Assembly (NCBI GenBank): GCA_033782935.1
Contig: JAWQEG010000470.1
Location: 2,604,001-2,668,000, forward strand
Source: Petrolisthes cinctipes
Taxonomy: Eukaryota; Arthropoda; Malacostraca; Decapoda; Porcellanidae
DNA: 64,000 nucleotides
Direction: 5' to 3'
Shown: positions 39,323-53,712 of the stretch, piece by piece
How positions within the stretch are numbered: the first letter of the stretch is position 1
Layout of the letters: each line of letters opens with the position of its first letter
Made by a program: the position numbers and the translations under genes
The notes under the pieces: model-generated
Seen by the model: the letters and a program-made list of their open reading frames with translations, nothing else
What the model was told of the DNA's origin: nothing
The model's database searches: none

Positions 39323-41396
39323 TTGGGTCCCAGAAGCAATCTGTACATGCCTACTCAGTGCTAGAATTTTTTCAAAATATGTGCCCAAAACATGCTAAAA
39401 ATCTATATTTTAGGTGCCCAAAGTCAATATGTGCATGCATTTTCTGTACCCGTTTATATCTCAAATTCAGGCTCAAAACACCCGAAAATTCGATATTTTT
39501 GGGTCCCAGAAGCGATCTGTACATGCCTACTCCGTGTTAGAGTATTTTCAATATACAGGCCAAAAACATGCTCAAAATCGATATTTTAGGTGCCCAAAGT
39601 CAATATGTGTATGCATTTTCTGTACCCGTTTATTTCCCAAATTCAGGCTCAAAACACCCGAAAATTCGATATTTTTGGGTCCCAGAAGCGATCTGTACAT
39701 GCCTACTCAGTGCTAGAATATATTGAAGATATGGGCCCAAAACATGCTAAAAATCGACATTTTAGGTGCCCAAAGTCGATATGTGCATTCATCTTCTGTA
39801 CCCGTTTATATCTCAAATTCAAGCTCAAAACACACGAAAATTCGATATTTTTGGGTCCCAGAAGCGATCTGTACATGCCTACTCCGTGTTAGATTTTTTT
39901 TAAATACAGGCCCAAAACATGCTGAAAATCTATATTTTAGGTGCACAAAGTCAATATGTGTATGCATCTTCTGTATCCGTTTATATCCCAAATTCAGGCT
40001 CAAAACACCCGAAAATTCAACATTTTTGGGTCCCAGAAGCGATCTGTACATGCCTACTCAGTGCTAGAATGTTTCCAAAATATAGGCTCAAAACATGCTA
40101 CAAATCGATATTTTAGGTGTCCAAAGTCGATATGTGCATGCATCTGCTGTACCCGTTTATATCTCAAATTCAGGCTCAAAACACCCGAAAATTCGATATT
40201 TTTGGGTCCCTGAAGCAATCTGTACATGCCTACTCAGTGCTAGAAGTTTTTCAAAATTTGGGCCCAAAACATGCTAAAAATCGATATTTTAAATGCAAAA
40301 AGTCGATATGTGCATGCATCTTCTGTACACGTTTATATCTCAAATTCAGGCTCAAAACAACCGAAAATTCGATATTTTTGGTTCCCAGAAGCGATCTGTA
40401 CATGCCTACTCCGTGTTAGAGTATTTTCAAAATACAGGCGCAAAACATGCTGGAAATTAATATTTTAGGTGCCCAAAGTCAATATGTGTATTTATCTTTA
40501 ATACCCGTTTATTTCCCAAATTCAGGCTCAAAACACCCGAAAATTCGAAATTTTTGGGTCCCAGAAGCGATCTGTACATGCCTACTCCGTGTTAGAGTAT
40601 TTTCAAGATACAGGCCCAAAACATGCTGAAAATCAATATTTTAGGTGCCCAAAATCGATATGTGCATGCATCTTCTGTACCCGTTTATATCTCAAATTCA
40701 GGTTCAGAACACCCGAAAATTCGATATTTTTGGGTCCCAGAAGCGATCTGTACATGCTTACTCCGTGTTAGAGTATTTTCAATATACAGGCCCAAAACAT
40801 GCTTAAAATCGATATTTTAGGTGCCCAAAGTCAATATGTGTATGCATCTTCTGTACTCGTTTATTTCCCAAATTCAGGCTCAAAACACTCGAAAATTCGA
40901 TATTTATGTGTACCAGAAGCGATCTGTACATGCCTACTCCGTGTTAGAGTATTTTCAAAATACAGGCCCAAAACATGCTCAAAATCGATATTTTGGATGC
41001 CCAAACTCGATATGTAAATGCATCTTCTGTACCCGTTTATATCTCAAATTTAGGTTTAAAACACTCGAAAATTCGATATTTTTGGGTCACAGAAGCGATC
41101 TCTACATGCTTACTCCTTGCTAGAATGTTTTCAGGATACAGACATAAAACATAATCAAAATCGATATTTTAGGTGCAAAAAGTCGATATGTGCATTCATC
41201 TTCAGTACCCGTTTATATCTCAAATTCAGGCTCAAAATATCCGAAAATTCAACATTTTTGGGTCCCAGAAGCAATCTGTACATGCCTACTCAGTGCTAGA
41301 ATTTTTTCAAAATATAGGCTCAAAACATGCTAAAAATCGATATTTAATGTGTCCAAAGTCGATATGTGCATGCATCTTCTGTACCCGTTTATATCT
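39323..41396 (+). repeat. 2.07-kb block, copy B
   Basis: This is the second copy of 29468-31541. After its end an additional monomer shifts the offset to 10030 bp for the segment 31671-32300 against 41701-42330. Confidence 0.85.
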
Positions 41397-42373
41397 AAAA
41401 TTCAGACTCAAAACACCCGAAAATTCGATATTTTTGGGTCCCAGAAGCGATCTGTACATGCTTACTCAGTGCTAGAATTTTTTCAATATATGGGCCCAAA
41501 TCATGCTAAAAATCGATGTTTTAGGTGCACAAAGTCGATATGTGCATGCATCTTCTGTACTCGTTTATATCTCAAATTCAGGCTCAAAACACCCGAAAAT
41601 TCGATAGTTTTGGGTCCCAGAAGCGATCTGTACATGCCTACTCCGTGTTAGAATATTTTCAATATACAGGCACAAAACATGCTGAAAATCGATATTTTAA
41701 GTGCCCAAAGTCAATATGTGTATGCATCTTCTGTACCCGTTTATTTCCCAAATTCAGGCTCAAAACACCCGAAAATTCGATATTTTTTGGTCCCTGAAGA
41801 GAACTGTACATGCTTACTCAGTGCTAGAATATATTGAAGATATGGGCCCAAAACATGCTAAAAATCGATATTTTAGGTGCCCAAAGTCGATATGTACATT
41901 CATCTTCTGTACCCGTTTATATCTCAAATTCAGGCTCAAAATACCCGAAAATTCGATATTTTTGGGTCCCAAAAGCGATCTGTACATGCCTACTCAGTGC
42001 TAGAATTTTTTCAAAATATAGGCTCAAAACATGATAAAAATCGATATTTAATGTTTCCAAAGTCGATATGTGCATGCATCTTCAGTACCCGTTTATATCT
42101 CAAATTTAGGCTCAAAACACCCGAAAATTCGATATATTTGGATCCCAGAAGCAATCTGTACATGCCTACTCAGTGCTAGAATTTTTTCAAAATATGTGCC
42201 CAAAACATGCTAAAAATCTATATTTTAGGTGCCCTAAGTCAATATGTGCATGCATTTTCTGTACCCGTTTATATCTCAAATTCAGGCTCAAAACACCCGA
42301 AAATTCGATAGTTTTGGGTCCCAGAAGCGATCTGTACATGCCTACTCCGTGTTAGAGTATTTTCAATATACAG
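40790..42373 (+). repeat. 10-mer HOR, copy 1 (9 monomers, 1584 bp)
   Basis: This is the first of three tandem copies of a 10-monomer unit. Landmarks are gatatttatgtgtaccagaa, gatattttggatgcccaaa, gatctctacatgcttactcc, gttttcaggatacagac, aatcgatgttttaggtgc and ttcgatagttttgggtccc. Compared with the next copy it lacks one monomer, the one at about 43210-43385. Confidence 0.85.
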
Positions 42374-44133
42374 GCCCAAAACATGCTTAAAATCGATATT
42401 TTAGGTGCCCAAAGTCAATATGTGTATGCATCTTCTGTACTCGTTTATTTCCCAAATTCAGGCTCAAAACACTCGAAAATTCGATATTTATGTGTACCAG
42501 AAGCGATCTGTACATGCCTACTCCGTGTTAGAGTATTTTCAAAATACAGGCCCAAAACATGCTCAAAATCGATATTTTGGATGCCCAAAGTCGATATGTA
42601 AATGCATCTTCTGTACCCGTTTATATCTCAAATTTAGGTTTAAAACACTCGAAAATTCGATATTTTTGGGTCACAGAAGCGATCTCTACATGCTTACTCC
42701 TTGCTAGAATGTTTTCAGGATACAGACCCAAAACATAATCAAAATCGATATTTTAGGTGCAAAAAGTCGATATGTGCATTCATCTTCAGTACCCGTTTAT
42801 ATCTCAAATTCAGGCTCAAAATATCCGAAAATTCAACATTTTTGGGTCCCAGAAGCAATCTGTACATGCCTACTCAGTGCTAGAATTTTTTCAAAATATA
42901 GGCTCAAAACATGCTAAAAATCGATATTTAATGTGTCCAAAGTCGATATGTGCATGCATCTTCTGTACCCGTTTATATCTAAAATTCAGACTCAAAACAC
43001 CCGAAAATTCGATATTTTTGGGTCCCAGAAGCGATCTGTACATGCTTACTCAGTGCTAGAATTTTTTCAATATATGGGCCCAAATCATGCTAAAAATCGA
43101 TGTTTTAGGTGCACAAAGTCGATATGTGCATGCATCTTCTGTACTCGTTTATATCTCAAATTCAGGCTCAAAACACCCGAAAATTCGATAGTTTTGGGTC
43201 CCAGAAGCGATCTGTACATGCCTACTCCGTGTTAGAGTATTTTCAAAATACAGGCCCAAAACATGCTGAAAATCAATATTTTAGGTGCCCAAAGTCGATA
43301 TGTGCATGCATCTTCTGTACCCGTTTATATCTCAAATTCAGGTTCAGAACACCCGAAAATTCGATATTTTTGGGTCCCAGAAGCGATCTGTACATGCCTA
43401 CTCCGTGTTAGAATATTTTCAATATACAGGCACAAAACATGCTGAAAATCGATATTTTAAGTGCCCAAAGTCAATATGTGTATGCATCTTCTGTACCCGT
43501 TTATTTCCCAAATTCAGGCTCAAAACACCCGAAAATTCGATATTTTTTGGTCCCTGAAGAGAACTGTACATGCTTACTCAGTGTTAGAATATATTGAAGA
43601 TATGGGCCCAAAACATGCTAAAAATCGATATTTTAGGTGCCCAAAGTCGATATGTACATTCATCTTCTGTACCCGTTTATATCTCAAATTCAGGCTCAAA
43701 ATACCCGAAAATTCGATATTTTTGGGTCCCAAAAGCGATCTGTACATGCCTACTCAGTGCTAGAATTTTTTCAAAATATAGGCTCAAAACATGATAATAA
43801 TCGATATTTAATGTTTCCAAAGTCGATATGTGCATGCATCTTCAGTACCCGTTTATATCTCAAATTTAGGCTCAAAACACCCGAAAATTCGATATATTTG
43901 GATCCCAGAAGCAATCTGTACATGCCTACTCAGTGCTAGAATTTTTTCAAAATATGTGCCCAAAACATGCTAAAAATCTATATTTTAGGTGCACTAAGTC
44001 AATATGTGCATGCATTTTCTGTACCCGTTTATATCTCAAATTCAGGCTCAAAACACCCGAAAATTCGATAGTTTTGGGTCCCAGAAGCGATCTGTACATG
44101 CCTACTCCGTGTTAGAGTATTTTCAATATACAG
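42374..44133 (+). repeat. 10-mer HOR, copy 2 (1760 bp)
   Basis: This is the full 10-monomer unit. It repeats at 44134 with an offset of exactly 1760 bp and almost no differences (for example gataataatcg at 43793 against gataaaaatcg at 45553). Confidence 0.9.
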
Positions 44134-45828
44134 GCCCAAAACATGCTTAAAATCGATATTTTAGGTGCCCAAAGTCAATATGTGTATGCATCTTCTGTAC
44201 TCGTTTATTTCCCAAATTCAGGCTCAAAACACTCGAAAATTCGATATTTATGTGTACCAGAAGCGATCTGTACATGCCTACTCCGTGTTAGAGTATTTTC
44301 AAAATACAGGCCCAAAACATGCTCAAAATCGATATTTTGGATGCCCAAACTCGATATGTAAATGCATCTTCTGTACCCGTTTATATCTCAAATTTAGGTT
44401 TAAAACACTCGAAAATTCGATATTTTTGGGTCACAGAAGCGATCTCTACATGCTTACTCCTTGCTAGAATGTTTTCAGGATACAGACCCAAAACATAATC
44501 AAAATCGATATTTTAGGTGCAAAAAGTCGATATGTGCATTCATCTTCAGTACCCGTTTATATCTCAAATTCAGGCTCAAAATATCCGAAAATTCAACATT
44601 TTTGGGTCCCAGAAGCAATCTGTACATGCCTACTCAGTGCTAGAATTTTTTCAAAATATAGGCTCAAAACATGCTAAAAATCGATATTTAATGTGTCCAA
44701 AGTCGATATGTGCATGCATCTTCTGTACCCGTTTATATCTAAAATTCAGACTCAAAACACCCGAAAATTCGATATTTTTGGGTCCCAGAAGCGATCTGTA
44801 CATGCTTACTCAGTGCTAGAATTTTTTCAATATATGGGCCCAAATCATGCTAAAAATCGATGTTTTAGGTGCACAAAGTCGATATGTGCATGCATCTTCT
44901 GTACTCGTTTATATCTCAAATTCAGGCTCAAAACACCCGAAAATTCGATAGTTTTGGGTCCCAGAAGCGATCTGTACATGCCTACTCCGTGTTAGAGTAT
45001 TTTCAAAATACAGGCCCAAAACATGCTGAAAATCAATATTTTAGGTGCCCAAAGTCGATATGTGCATGCATCTTCTGTACCCGTTTATATCTCAAATTCA
45101 GGTTCAGAACACCCGAAAATTCGATATTTTTGGGTCCCAGAAGCGATCTGTACATGCCTACTCCGTGTTAGAATATTTTCAATATACAGGCACAAAACAT
45201 GCTGAAAATCGATATTTTAAGTGCCCAAAGTCAATATGTGTATGCATCTTCTGTACCCGTTTATTTCCCAAATTCAGGCTCAAAACACCCGAAAATTCGA
45301 TATTTTTTGGTCCCTGAAGAGAACTGTACATGCTTACTCAGTGTTAGAATATATTGAAGATATGGGCCCAAAACATGCTAAAAATCGATATTTTAGGTGC
45401 CCAAAGTCGATATGTACATTCATCTTCTGTACCCGTTTATATCTCAAATTCAGGCTCAAAATACCCGAAAATTCGATATTTTTGGGTCCCAGAAGCGATC
45501 TGTACATGCCTACTCAGTGCTAGAATTTTTTCAAAATATAGGCTCAAAACATGATAAAAATCGATATTTAATGTTTCCAAAGTCGATATGTGCATGCATC
45601 TTCAGTACCCGTTTATATCTCAAATTTAGGCTCAAAACACCCGAAAATTCGATATATTTGGATCCCAGAAGCAATCTGTACATGCCTACTCAGTGCTAGA
45701 ATTTTTTCAAAATATGTGCCCAAAACATGCTAAAAATCTATATTTTAGGTGCCCTAAGTCAATATGTGCATGCATTTTCTGTACCCGTTTATATCTCAAA
45801 TTCAGGCTCAAAACACCCGAAAATTCGA
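44134..45828 (+). repeat. 10-mer HOR, copy 3 (nearly complete)
   Basis: The match to copy 2 continues to 45828, where ttcgatagttttggg gives way to ttcgatatttttggg and the array passes into other monomer types. Confidence 0.9.
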
Positions 45829-48800
45829 TATTTTTGGGTCCCAGAAGCGATCTGTACATGCCTACTCCTTGCTAGAATGTTTTCAAGATACAGACCCAAA
45901 ACATGCTCAAAATCGATATTTTAGGTGTAAAAAGTCGATATGTGCATGCATCTTCAGTAACCGTTTATATCTCAAATTCAGGCTCAAAACACCCGAAAAT
46001 CAATATTTATGGGTCCCAGAAGGGATCTGTGCATGCCTACTCAGTGCTAGAATGTTTTCAAAATATAGGCTCAAAACATGTTAAAAATCAATATTTTAGG
46101 TTTCCAAAGTCGATATGTTCATGCATCTTCAGTACCCGTTTGTATCTCAAATTCAGGCTCAAAACACCCGAAAATTCAATATTTTTGGGTCCCAGAAGCG
46201 ATCTGTGCATGCCTACTCAGTGCTAGAATGTTTTCAAAATATAGGCTCAAAACATGATTAAAATCGATATTTTAGGTGTCTAAAGTCGATATGTGCATGA
46301 ATCTTCTGTACCCGTTTATATCTCAAATTGAGGCTCAAAACACCCGAAAATTCGATAATTTTGGGTTCCAGAAGCGATCTGTACATGCCTACTCCGTGGT
46401 AGAGTATTTTTAATATACAGGCCCAAAACATGCTGAAAATCGATATTTTAGTTGCCTAAAGTCAAAATGTGTATGCATCTTCTGTACCCGTTTATATCCC
46501 AAATTCAGGCTCAAAACACCCAAAAATTCGATATTTTTGGGTCCCAGAAGCGATCTGTACATGCTTACTCAGTGCTAGAATTTTTTCAATATATGGGCCC
46601 AAAACATGCTAAAAATCGATATTTTAGGTGCCTAAAGTCGATATGTGCATGCATCTTCTGTACCCGTTTATATCTCAAATTCAGGCTCAAAACACCCGAA
46701 AATTCGATATTTTTGGGTCCCAGAAGCGATCTGTACATGCCTACTCCGTGTTAGTGTATTTTCAAAATACAGGCCCAAAACATGCTGAAAATCAATATTT
46801 TAGGTGCCCAAAGTCGATATGTGCATGCATCTTCTGTACCCGTTTATATCTCAAATTCAGGTTCAGAACACCCGAAAATTCGATATTTTTGGGTCCCAGA
46901 AGCGATCTGTACAAGCCTACTCCGTGTTAGAGTATTTTCAATATACAGGCACAAAACATGCTGAAAATCGATATTTTAGGTGCCCAAAGTCAATATGTGT
47001 ATGCATCTTCTGTACCCGTTTATTTCCCAAATTCAGGCTCAAAACACCCGAAAATTCGATATTTTTGGGTCCCAGAAGCGATCTGTACATGCCTACTCAG
47101 TGCTAGAATATATTGAAGATATGGGCCCAAAACATGCTAAAAATCGACATTTTAGATGCCCAAAGTCGATATGTGCATTCATTTTCTGTACCCGTTTATA
47201 TCTCAAATTCAGGCTCAAAACACACGAAAATTCGATATTTTTGGGTCCCAGAAGCGATCTGTACATGCCTACTCCGTGTTAGATATTTTTTAAATACAGG
47301 CCCGAAACATGCTGAAAATCTATATTTTAGGTGCACAAAGTCAATATGTGTATGCATCTTCTGTATACGTTTATATCCCAAATTCAGGCTCAAAACACCC
47401 GAAATTTCACCATTTTTGGGTCCCAGAAGCGATCTGTACATGCCTACTCAGTGCTAGAATGTTTTCAAAATATAGGCTTAAAACATGCTACAAATCGATA
47501 TTTTCGGTGTCCAAAGTCGATATGTGCATGCATCTTCTGTACCCGTTTATATCTCAAATTCAGGCTCAAAACACCCGAAAATTCGATATTTTTGGGTCCC
47601 AGAAGCGATCTGTACATGCCTAATCCGTGTTAGAGTATTTTCATAATACAGGCGCAAAACATGCTGGAAATTAATATTTTAGGTGCCCAAAGTCAATATG
47701 TGTATTTATCTTCTATACCCGTTTATTTCCCAAATTCAGGCTCAAAACACCCGAAAATTCGATATTTTTGGGTCCAAGAAGCGATCTGTACATGCCTACT
47801 CCGTGTTAGAGAATTTTCAAGATACAGGCCCAAAACATGCTGAAAATCAATATTTTAGGTGCCCAAAGTCGATATGTGCATGCATCTACTGTACCCGTTT
47901 ATATCTCAAATTCAGGTTCAGAACACCCGAAAATTCGATATTTTTGGGTCCCAGAAGCGATCTGTACATGCCTACTCCGTGTTAGAGTATTTTCAATATA
48001 CAGGCCCAAAACATGCTTAAAATCGATATTTTAGGTGCCCAAAGTTAATATGTGTATGCATCTTCTGTACTCGTTTATTTCCCAAATTCAGGCTCAAAAC
48101 ACTCGAAAATTCGATATTTTTGTGTACCAGAAGCGATCTGTACATGCCTACTCCGTGTTAGAGTATTTTCAAAATACAGGCCCAAAACAGGCTCAAAATC
48201 GATATTTTGGGTGCCCAAACTCGATATGTAAATGCATCTTCTGTACCCGTTTATATCCTAAATTCAGGTTTAAAACACTCGAAAATTCGATATTTTTGGG
48301 TCACAGAAGCGATCTGTACATGCCTTCTCCTTGCTAGAATGTTTTCAAGATACAGACCCAAAACATAATCAAAATCGATATTTTAGGTGCAAAAAGTCGA
48401 TATGTGCATGCATCTTCAGTACCCGTTTATATCTCAAATTCAGGCTCAAAATATCCGAAAATTCAACATTTTTGGGTCCCAGAAGCGATCTGTACATGCC
48501 TACTCAGTGCTAGAATGTTTTCAAAATATAGGCTCAAAACATGCTAAAAATCGATATTAAATGTGTCCAAAGTCGATATGTGCATGCATCTTCTGTACCC
48601 GTTTATATCTCAAATTCAGACTCAAAACACCCGAAAATTCGATATTTTTGTGTCCCAGAAGCGATCTGTACATGCTTACTCAGTGCTAGAATTTTTTTAA
48701 GATATACGCCCAAATCATGCTAAAAATCGATATTTTAGGTGCACAAAGTCGATATGTGCATGCATCTTCTGTACACGTTTATATCTCAAATTCAGGCTCA

Positions 48801-50788
48801 AAACACCCGAAAATTCGATATTTTTGGGTTCCAGAAGCGATCTGTACATGCCTACTCCGTGTTAGAGTATTTTCAAAATACAGGCCCAAAACATGCTGAA
48901 AATCAATATTTTAGGTGCCCAAAGTCGATATGTGCATGCATCTTCTGTACCCGTTTATATCTCAAATTCAGGTTCAGAACACCCGAAAATTCGATATTTT
49001 TGGGTCCCAGAAGCGATCTGTACATGCCTAGTCCGTGTTAGAGTATTTTCAATATACAGGCACAAAACATGCTGAAAATCGATATTTTAGGTGCCCAAAG
49101 TCAATATGTGTATGCATCTTCTGTACCCGTTTATTTCCCAAATTCAGGCTCAAAACACCCGAAAATTCGATATTTTTTGGTCCCAGAAGAGAACTGCACA
49201 TGCCTACTCAGTGCTAGAATATATTGAAGATATAGGCCCAAAACATGCAAAAAATCGATATTTTAGGTGCCCAAATTCGATATGTACATTCATCTTCTGT
49301 ACCCGTTTATATCTCAAATTCAGGCTCAAAATACCCGAAAATTCGATATTTTTGGGTCCCAGAAGCGATCTTTACATGCCTACTCAGTGCTAGAATGTTT
49401 TCAAAATATAGGCTCAAAACATGCTAAAAATCGATATTTTAGGTGTCCAAAGTCGATATGTGCATGCATCTTCTGTACCCGTTTATATCTCAAATTCAAG
49501 CTCAAAACACCCGAAAATTCGATATTTTTGGGTCCCAGAAGCGATCTGTACATGCCTACACAGTGCTAGAAATTTTTCAAAATACAGGCCCAAAACATGC
49601 TAAAAATCGATATTTTAAGTGCAAAAAGTCGATATGTGCATGCATCTTCTGTACCCGTTTATATCTCAAATTCAGGCTCAAAACACCCGAAAATTCGATA
49701 TTTTTGGTTTACAGAAGCGATCTGTACATGCCTACTCCGTGTTAGAGTATTTTCAAAATACAGGCCCAAAACATGCTCAAAATCGATATTTTAGGTGCCC
49801 AAAGTCGATATGTGCATGCATCTTCTTTACCCGTTTATATCCCAAATTCAGGTTCAAAACACTTTAAAATTCGATATTTTTGCGTCCCAGAAGCGATCTT
49901 AATATGCCTACTCAGTGCTAGAATATTTTCAAGATATACGACCAAAACATGCTAAAAATCGATATTTTAGGTGCCCAAAGTCGATATGTGCATGCATCTT
50001 CTGTACCCGTTTATATCTCAAATTCAGACTTAAAACACACGAAAATTCGATATCTTTGTGTCCCAGAAGCGATCTGTACATGCCTACTCCGTGTTAGAGT
50101 ATTTTCAAAATGCAGGCCCAAAACATGCTCAAAATCGATATTTTAGGTGCCCAAAGTCGATATGTGCATGCATCTTCTTTACCCGTTTATATCCCAAATT
50201 CAGGTTCAAAACACTCTAAAATTCGATATTTTTGGGTCCCAGAAGCGATCTGTACATGCCTACTCCGTGTTAGAGTATTTTCAAAATACAGGCCCAAAAC
50301 ATGCTCAAAATCGATATTTTAGGTGCCCAAAGTCGATATGTGCATGCATCTTCTTTACCCGTTTATATCCCAAATTCAGGTTCAAAACACTCTAAAATTC
50401 GATATTTTTGCGTCCCAGAAGCGATCTTAATATGCCTACTCCGTGTTAGAGTATTTTCAAAATACAGGCCCAAAACATGTTGAAAATCAATATTTTAGGT
50501 GCCCAAAGTCGATATGTGCATGAATCTTCTGTACCCGTTTATATCTCAAATTCAGGTTCAGAACACCCGAAAATTCGATATTTTTGGGTCCCATAAGCGA
50601 TCTGTACAAGCCTACTCCGTGTTAGATTATTTTCAATATACAGCCACAACACATGCTGAAAATCGATATTTTAGGAGCCCAAAGTCAATATGTGTATGCA
50701 TCTTCTGTACCCGTTTATTTCCCAAATTCAGGCTCAAAACACCCGAAAATTCGATATTTTTTGGTCCCAGAAGAGAACTGTACATGCC
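45829..50788 (+). repeat. Long unit of mixed monomers between two 10-mer HOR blocks
   Basis: About 28 monomers in a fixed order, which recur at 56563-61698. The first part resembles 35700-37210. The middle part (about 47100-48340) resembles 25200-26520 and 30000-31270. The last part (about 49770-50600) resembles 15100-15770 (aacactctaaaattcg, gatatctttgtgtccc). It is therefore assembled from cassettes present elsewhere in the window. Confidence 0.8.
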
Positions 50789-51952
50789 TACTCAGTGCTA
50801 GAATATATTGAAGATATGGGCCCAAAACATGCTAAAAATCGATATTTTAGGTGCCCAAAGTCGATATGTACATTCATCTTCTGTACCCGTTTATATCTCA
50901 AATTCAGGCTCAAAATACCCGAAAATTCGATATTTTTGGGTCCCAAAAGCGATCTGTACATGCCTACTCAGTGCTAGAATTTTTTCAAAATATAGGCTCA
51001 AAACATGATAAAAATCGATATTTAATGTTTCCAAAGTCAATATGTGCATGCATCTTCAGTACCCGTTTATATCTCAAATTTAGGCTCAAAACACCCGAAA
51101 ATTCGATATATTTGGATCCCAGAAGCAATCTGTACATGCCTACTCAGTGCTAGAATTTTTTCAAAATATGTGCCCAAAACATGCTAAAAATCTATATTTT
51201 AGGTGCCCTAAGTCAATATGTGCATGCATTTTCTGTACCCGTTTATATCTCAAATTCAGGCTCAAAACACCCGAAAATTCGATAGTTTTGGGTCCCAGAA
51301 GCGATCTGTACATGCCTACTCCGTGTTAGAGTATTTTCAATATACAGGCCCAAAACATGCTTAAAATCGATATTTTAGGTGCCCAAAGTCAATATGTGTA
51401 TGCATCTTCTGTACTCGTTTATTTCCCAAATTCAGGCTCAAAACACTCGAAAATTCGATATTTATGTGTACCAGAAGCGATCTGTACATGCCTACTCCGT
51501 GTTAGAGTATTTTCAAAATACAGGCCCAAAACATGCTCAAAATCGATATTTTGGATGCCCAAAGTCGATATGTAAATGCATCTTCTGTACCCGTTTATAT
51601 CTCAAATTTAGGTTTAAAACACTCGAAAATTCGATATTTTTGGGTCACAGAAGCGATCTCTACATGCTTACTCCTTGCTAGAATGTTTTCAGGATACAGA
51701 CCAAAAACATAATCAAAATCGATATTTTAGGTGCAAAAAGTCGATATGTGCATTCATCTTCAGTACCCGTTTATATCTCAAATTCAGGCTCAAAATATCC
51801 GAAAATTCAACATTTTTGGGTCCCAGAAGCAATCTGTACATGCCTACTCAGTGCTAGAATTTTTTCAAAATATAGGCTCAAAACATGCTAAAAATCGATA
51901 TTTAATGTGTCCAAAGTCGATATGTGCATGCATCTTCTGTACCCGTTTATAT
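50206..51952 (+). repeat. Composite 1760-bp unit, copy A
   Basis: This unit spans the junction between the mixed unit and a restarted 10-mer HOR. It recurs at 51966-53712, offset exactly 1760 bp. Because it contains the junction near 50789, it must have been duplicated after that junction formed. Confidence 0.85.
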
Positions 51953-51965
51953 CCCAAATTCAGAC

Positions 51966-53712
51966 TCAAAACACTCTAAAATTCGATATTTTTGGGTCCC
52001 AGAAGCGATCTGTACATGCCTACTCCGTGTTAGAGTATTTTCAAAATACAGGCCCAAAACATGCTCAAAATCGATATTTTAGGTGCCCAAAGTCGATATG
52101 TGCATGCATCTTCTTTACCCGTTTATATCCCAAATTCAGGTTCAAAACACTCTAAAATTCGATATTTTTGCGTCCCAGAAGCGATCTTAATATGCCTACT
52201 CCGTGTTAGAGTATTTTCAAAATACAGGCCCAAAACATGTTGAAAATCAATATTTTAGGTGCCCAAAGTCGATATGTGCATGAATCTTCTGTACCCGTTT
52301 ATATCTCAAATTCAGGTTCAGAACACCCGAAAATTCGATATTTTTGGGTCCCATAAGCGATCTGTACAAGCCTACTCCGTGTTAGATTATTTTCAATATA
52401 CAGCCACAACACATGCTGAAAATCGATATTTTAGGAGCCCAAAGTCAATATGTGTATGCATCTTCTGTACCCGTTTATTTCCCAAATTCAGGCTCAAAAC
52501 ACCCGAAAATTCGATATTTTTTGGTCCCAGAAGAGAACTGTACATGCCTACTCAGTGCTAGAATATATTGAAGATATGGGCCCAAAACATGCTAAAAATC
52601 GATATTTTAGGTGCCCAAAGTCGATATGTACATTCATCTTCTGTACCCGTTTATATCTCAAATTCAGGCTCAAAATACCCGAAAATTCGATATTTTTGGG
52701 TCCCAAAAGCGATCTGTACATGCCTACTCAGTGCTAGAATTTTTTCAAAATATAGGCTCAAAACATGATAAAAATCGATATTTAATGTTTCCAAAGTCGA
52801 TATGTGCATGCATCTTCAGTACCCGTTTATATCTCAAATTTAGGCTCAAAACACCCGAAAATTCGATATATTTGGATCCCAGAAGCAATCTGTACATGCC
52901 TACTCAGTGCTAGAATTTTTTCAAAATATGTGCCCAAAACATGCTAAAAATCTATATTTTAGGTGCCCTAAGTCAATATGTGCATGCATTTTCTGTACCC
53001 GTTTATATCTCAAATTCAGGCTCAAAACACCCGAAAATTCGATAGTTTTGGGTCCCAGAAGCGATCTGTACATGCCTACTCCGTGTTAGAGTATTTTCAA
53101 TATACAGGCCCAAAACATGCTTAAAATCGATATTTTAGGTGCCCAAAGTCAATATGTGTATGCATCTTCTGTACTCGTTTATTTCCCAAATTCAGGCTCA
53201 AAACACTCGAAAATTCGATATTTATGTGTACCAGAAGCGATCTGTACATGCCTACTCCGTGTTAGAGTATTTTCAAAATACAGGCCCAAAACATGCTCAA
53301 AATCGATATTTTGGATGCCCAAAGTCGATATGTAAATGCATCTTCTGTACCCGTTTATATCTCATATTTAGGTTTAAAACACTCGAAAATTCGATATTTT
53401 TGGGTCACAGAAGCGATCTCTACATGCTTACTCCTTGCTAGAATGTTTTCAGGATACAGACCCAAAACATAATCAAAATCGATATTTTAGGTGCAAAAAG
53501 TCGATATGTGCATTCATCTTCAGTACCCGTTTATATCTCAAATTCAGGCTCAAAATATCCGAAAATTCAACATTTTTGGGTCCCAGAAGCAATCTGTACA
53601 TGCCTACTCAGTGCTAGAATTTTTTCAAAATATAGGCTCAAAACATGCTAAAAATCGATATTTAATGTGTCCAAAGTCGATATGTGCATGCATCTTCTGT
53701 ACCCGTTTATAT
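51966..53712 (+). repeat. Composite 1760-bp unit, copy B
   Basis: This is the second copy of the preceding unit. Its end, where atcccaaatt becomes atctaaaatt, is the point at which the ordinary 10-mer HOR resumes. Confidence 0.85.

Larger units (their letters stand above)
41815..50869 (+). repeat. Large near-identical duplication, copy 1 (9055 bp)
   Basis: This segment matches 52549-61779 at an offset of 10734 bp up to about 47590 and 10910 bp after it. By eye I found roughly a dozen single-base differences over about 9 kb, such as 43174/53908, 43703/54437, 45239/55973, 49863/60773 and 50157/61067. It contains the 10-mer HOR copies and the mixed unit. It overlaps those entries on purpose, as the next level of the hierarchy. 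Confidence 0.9.
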
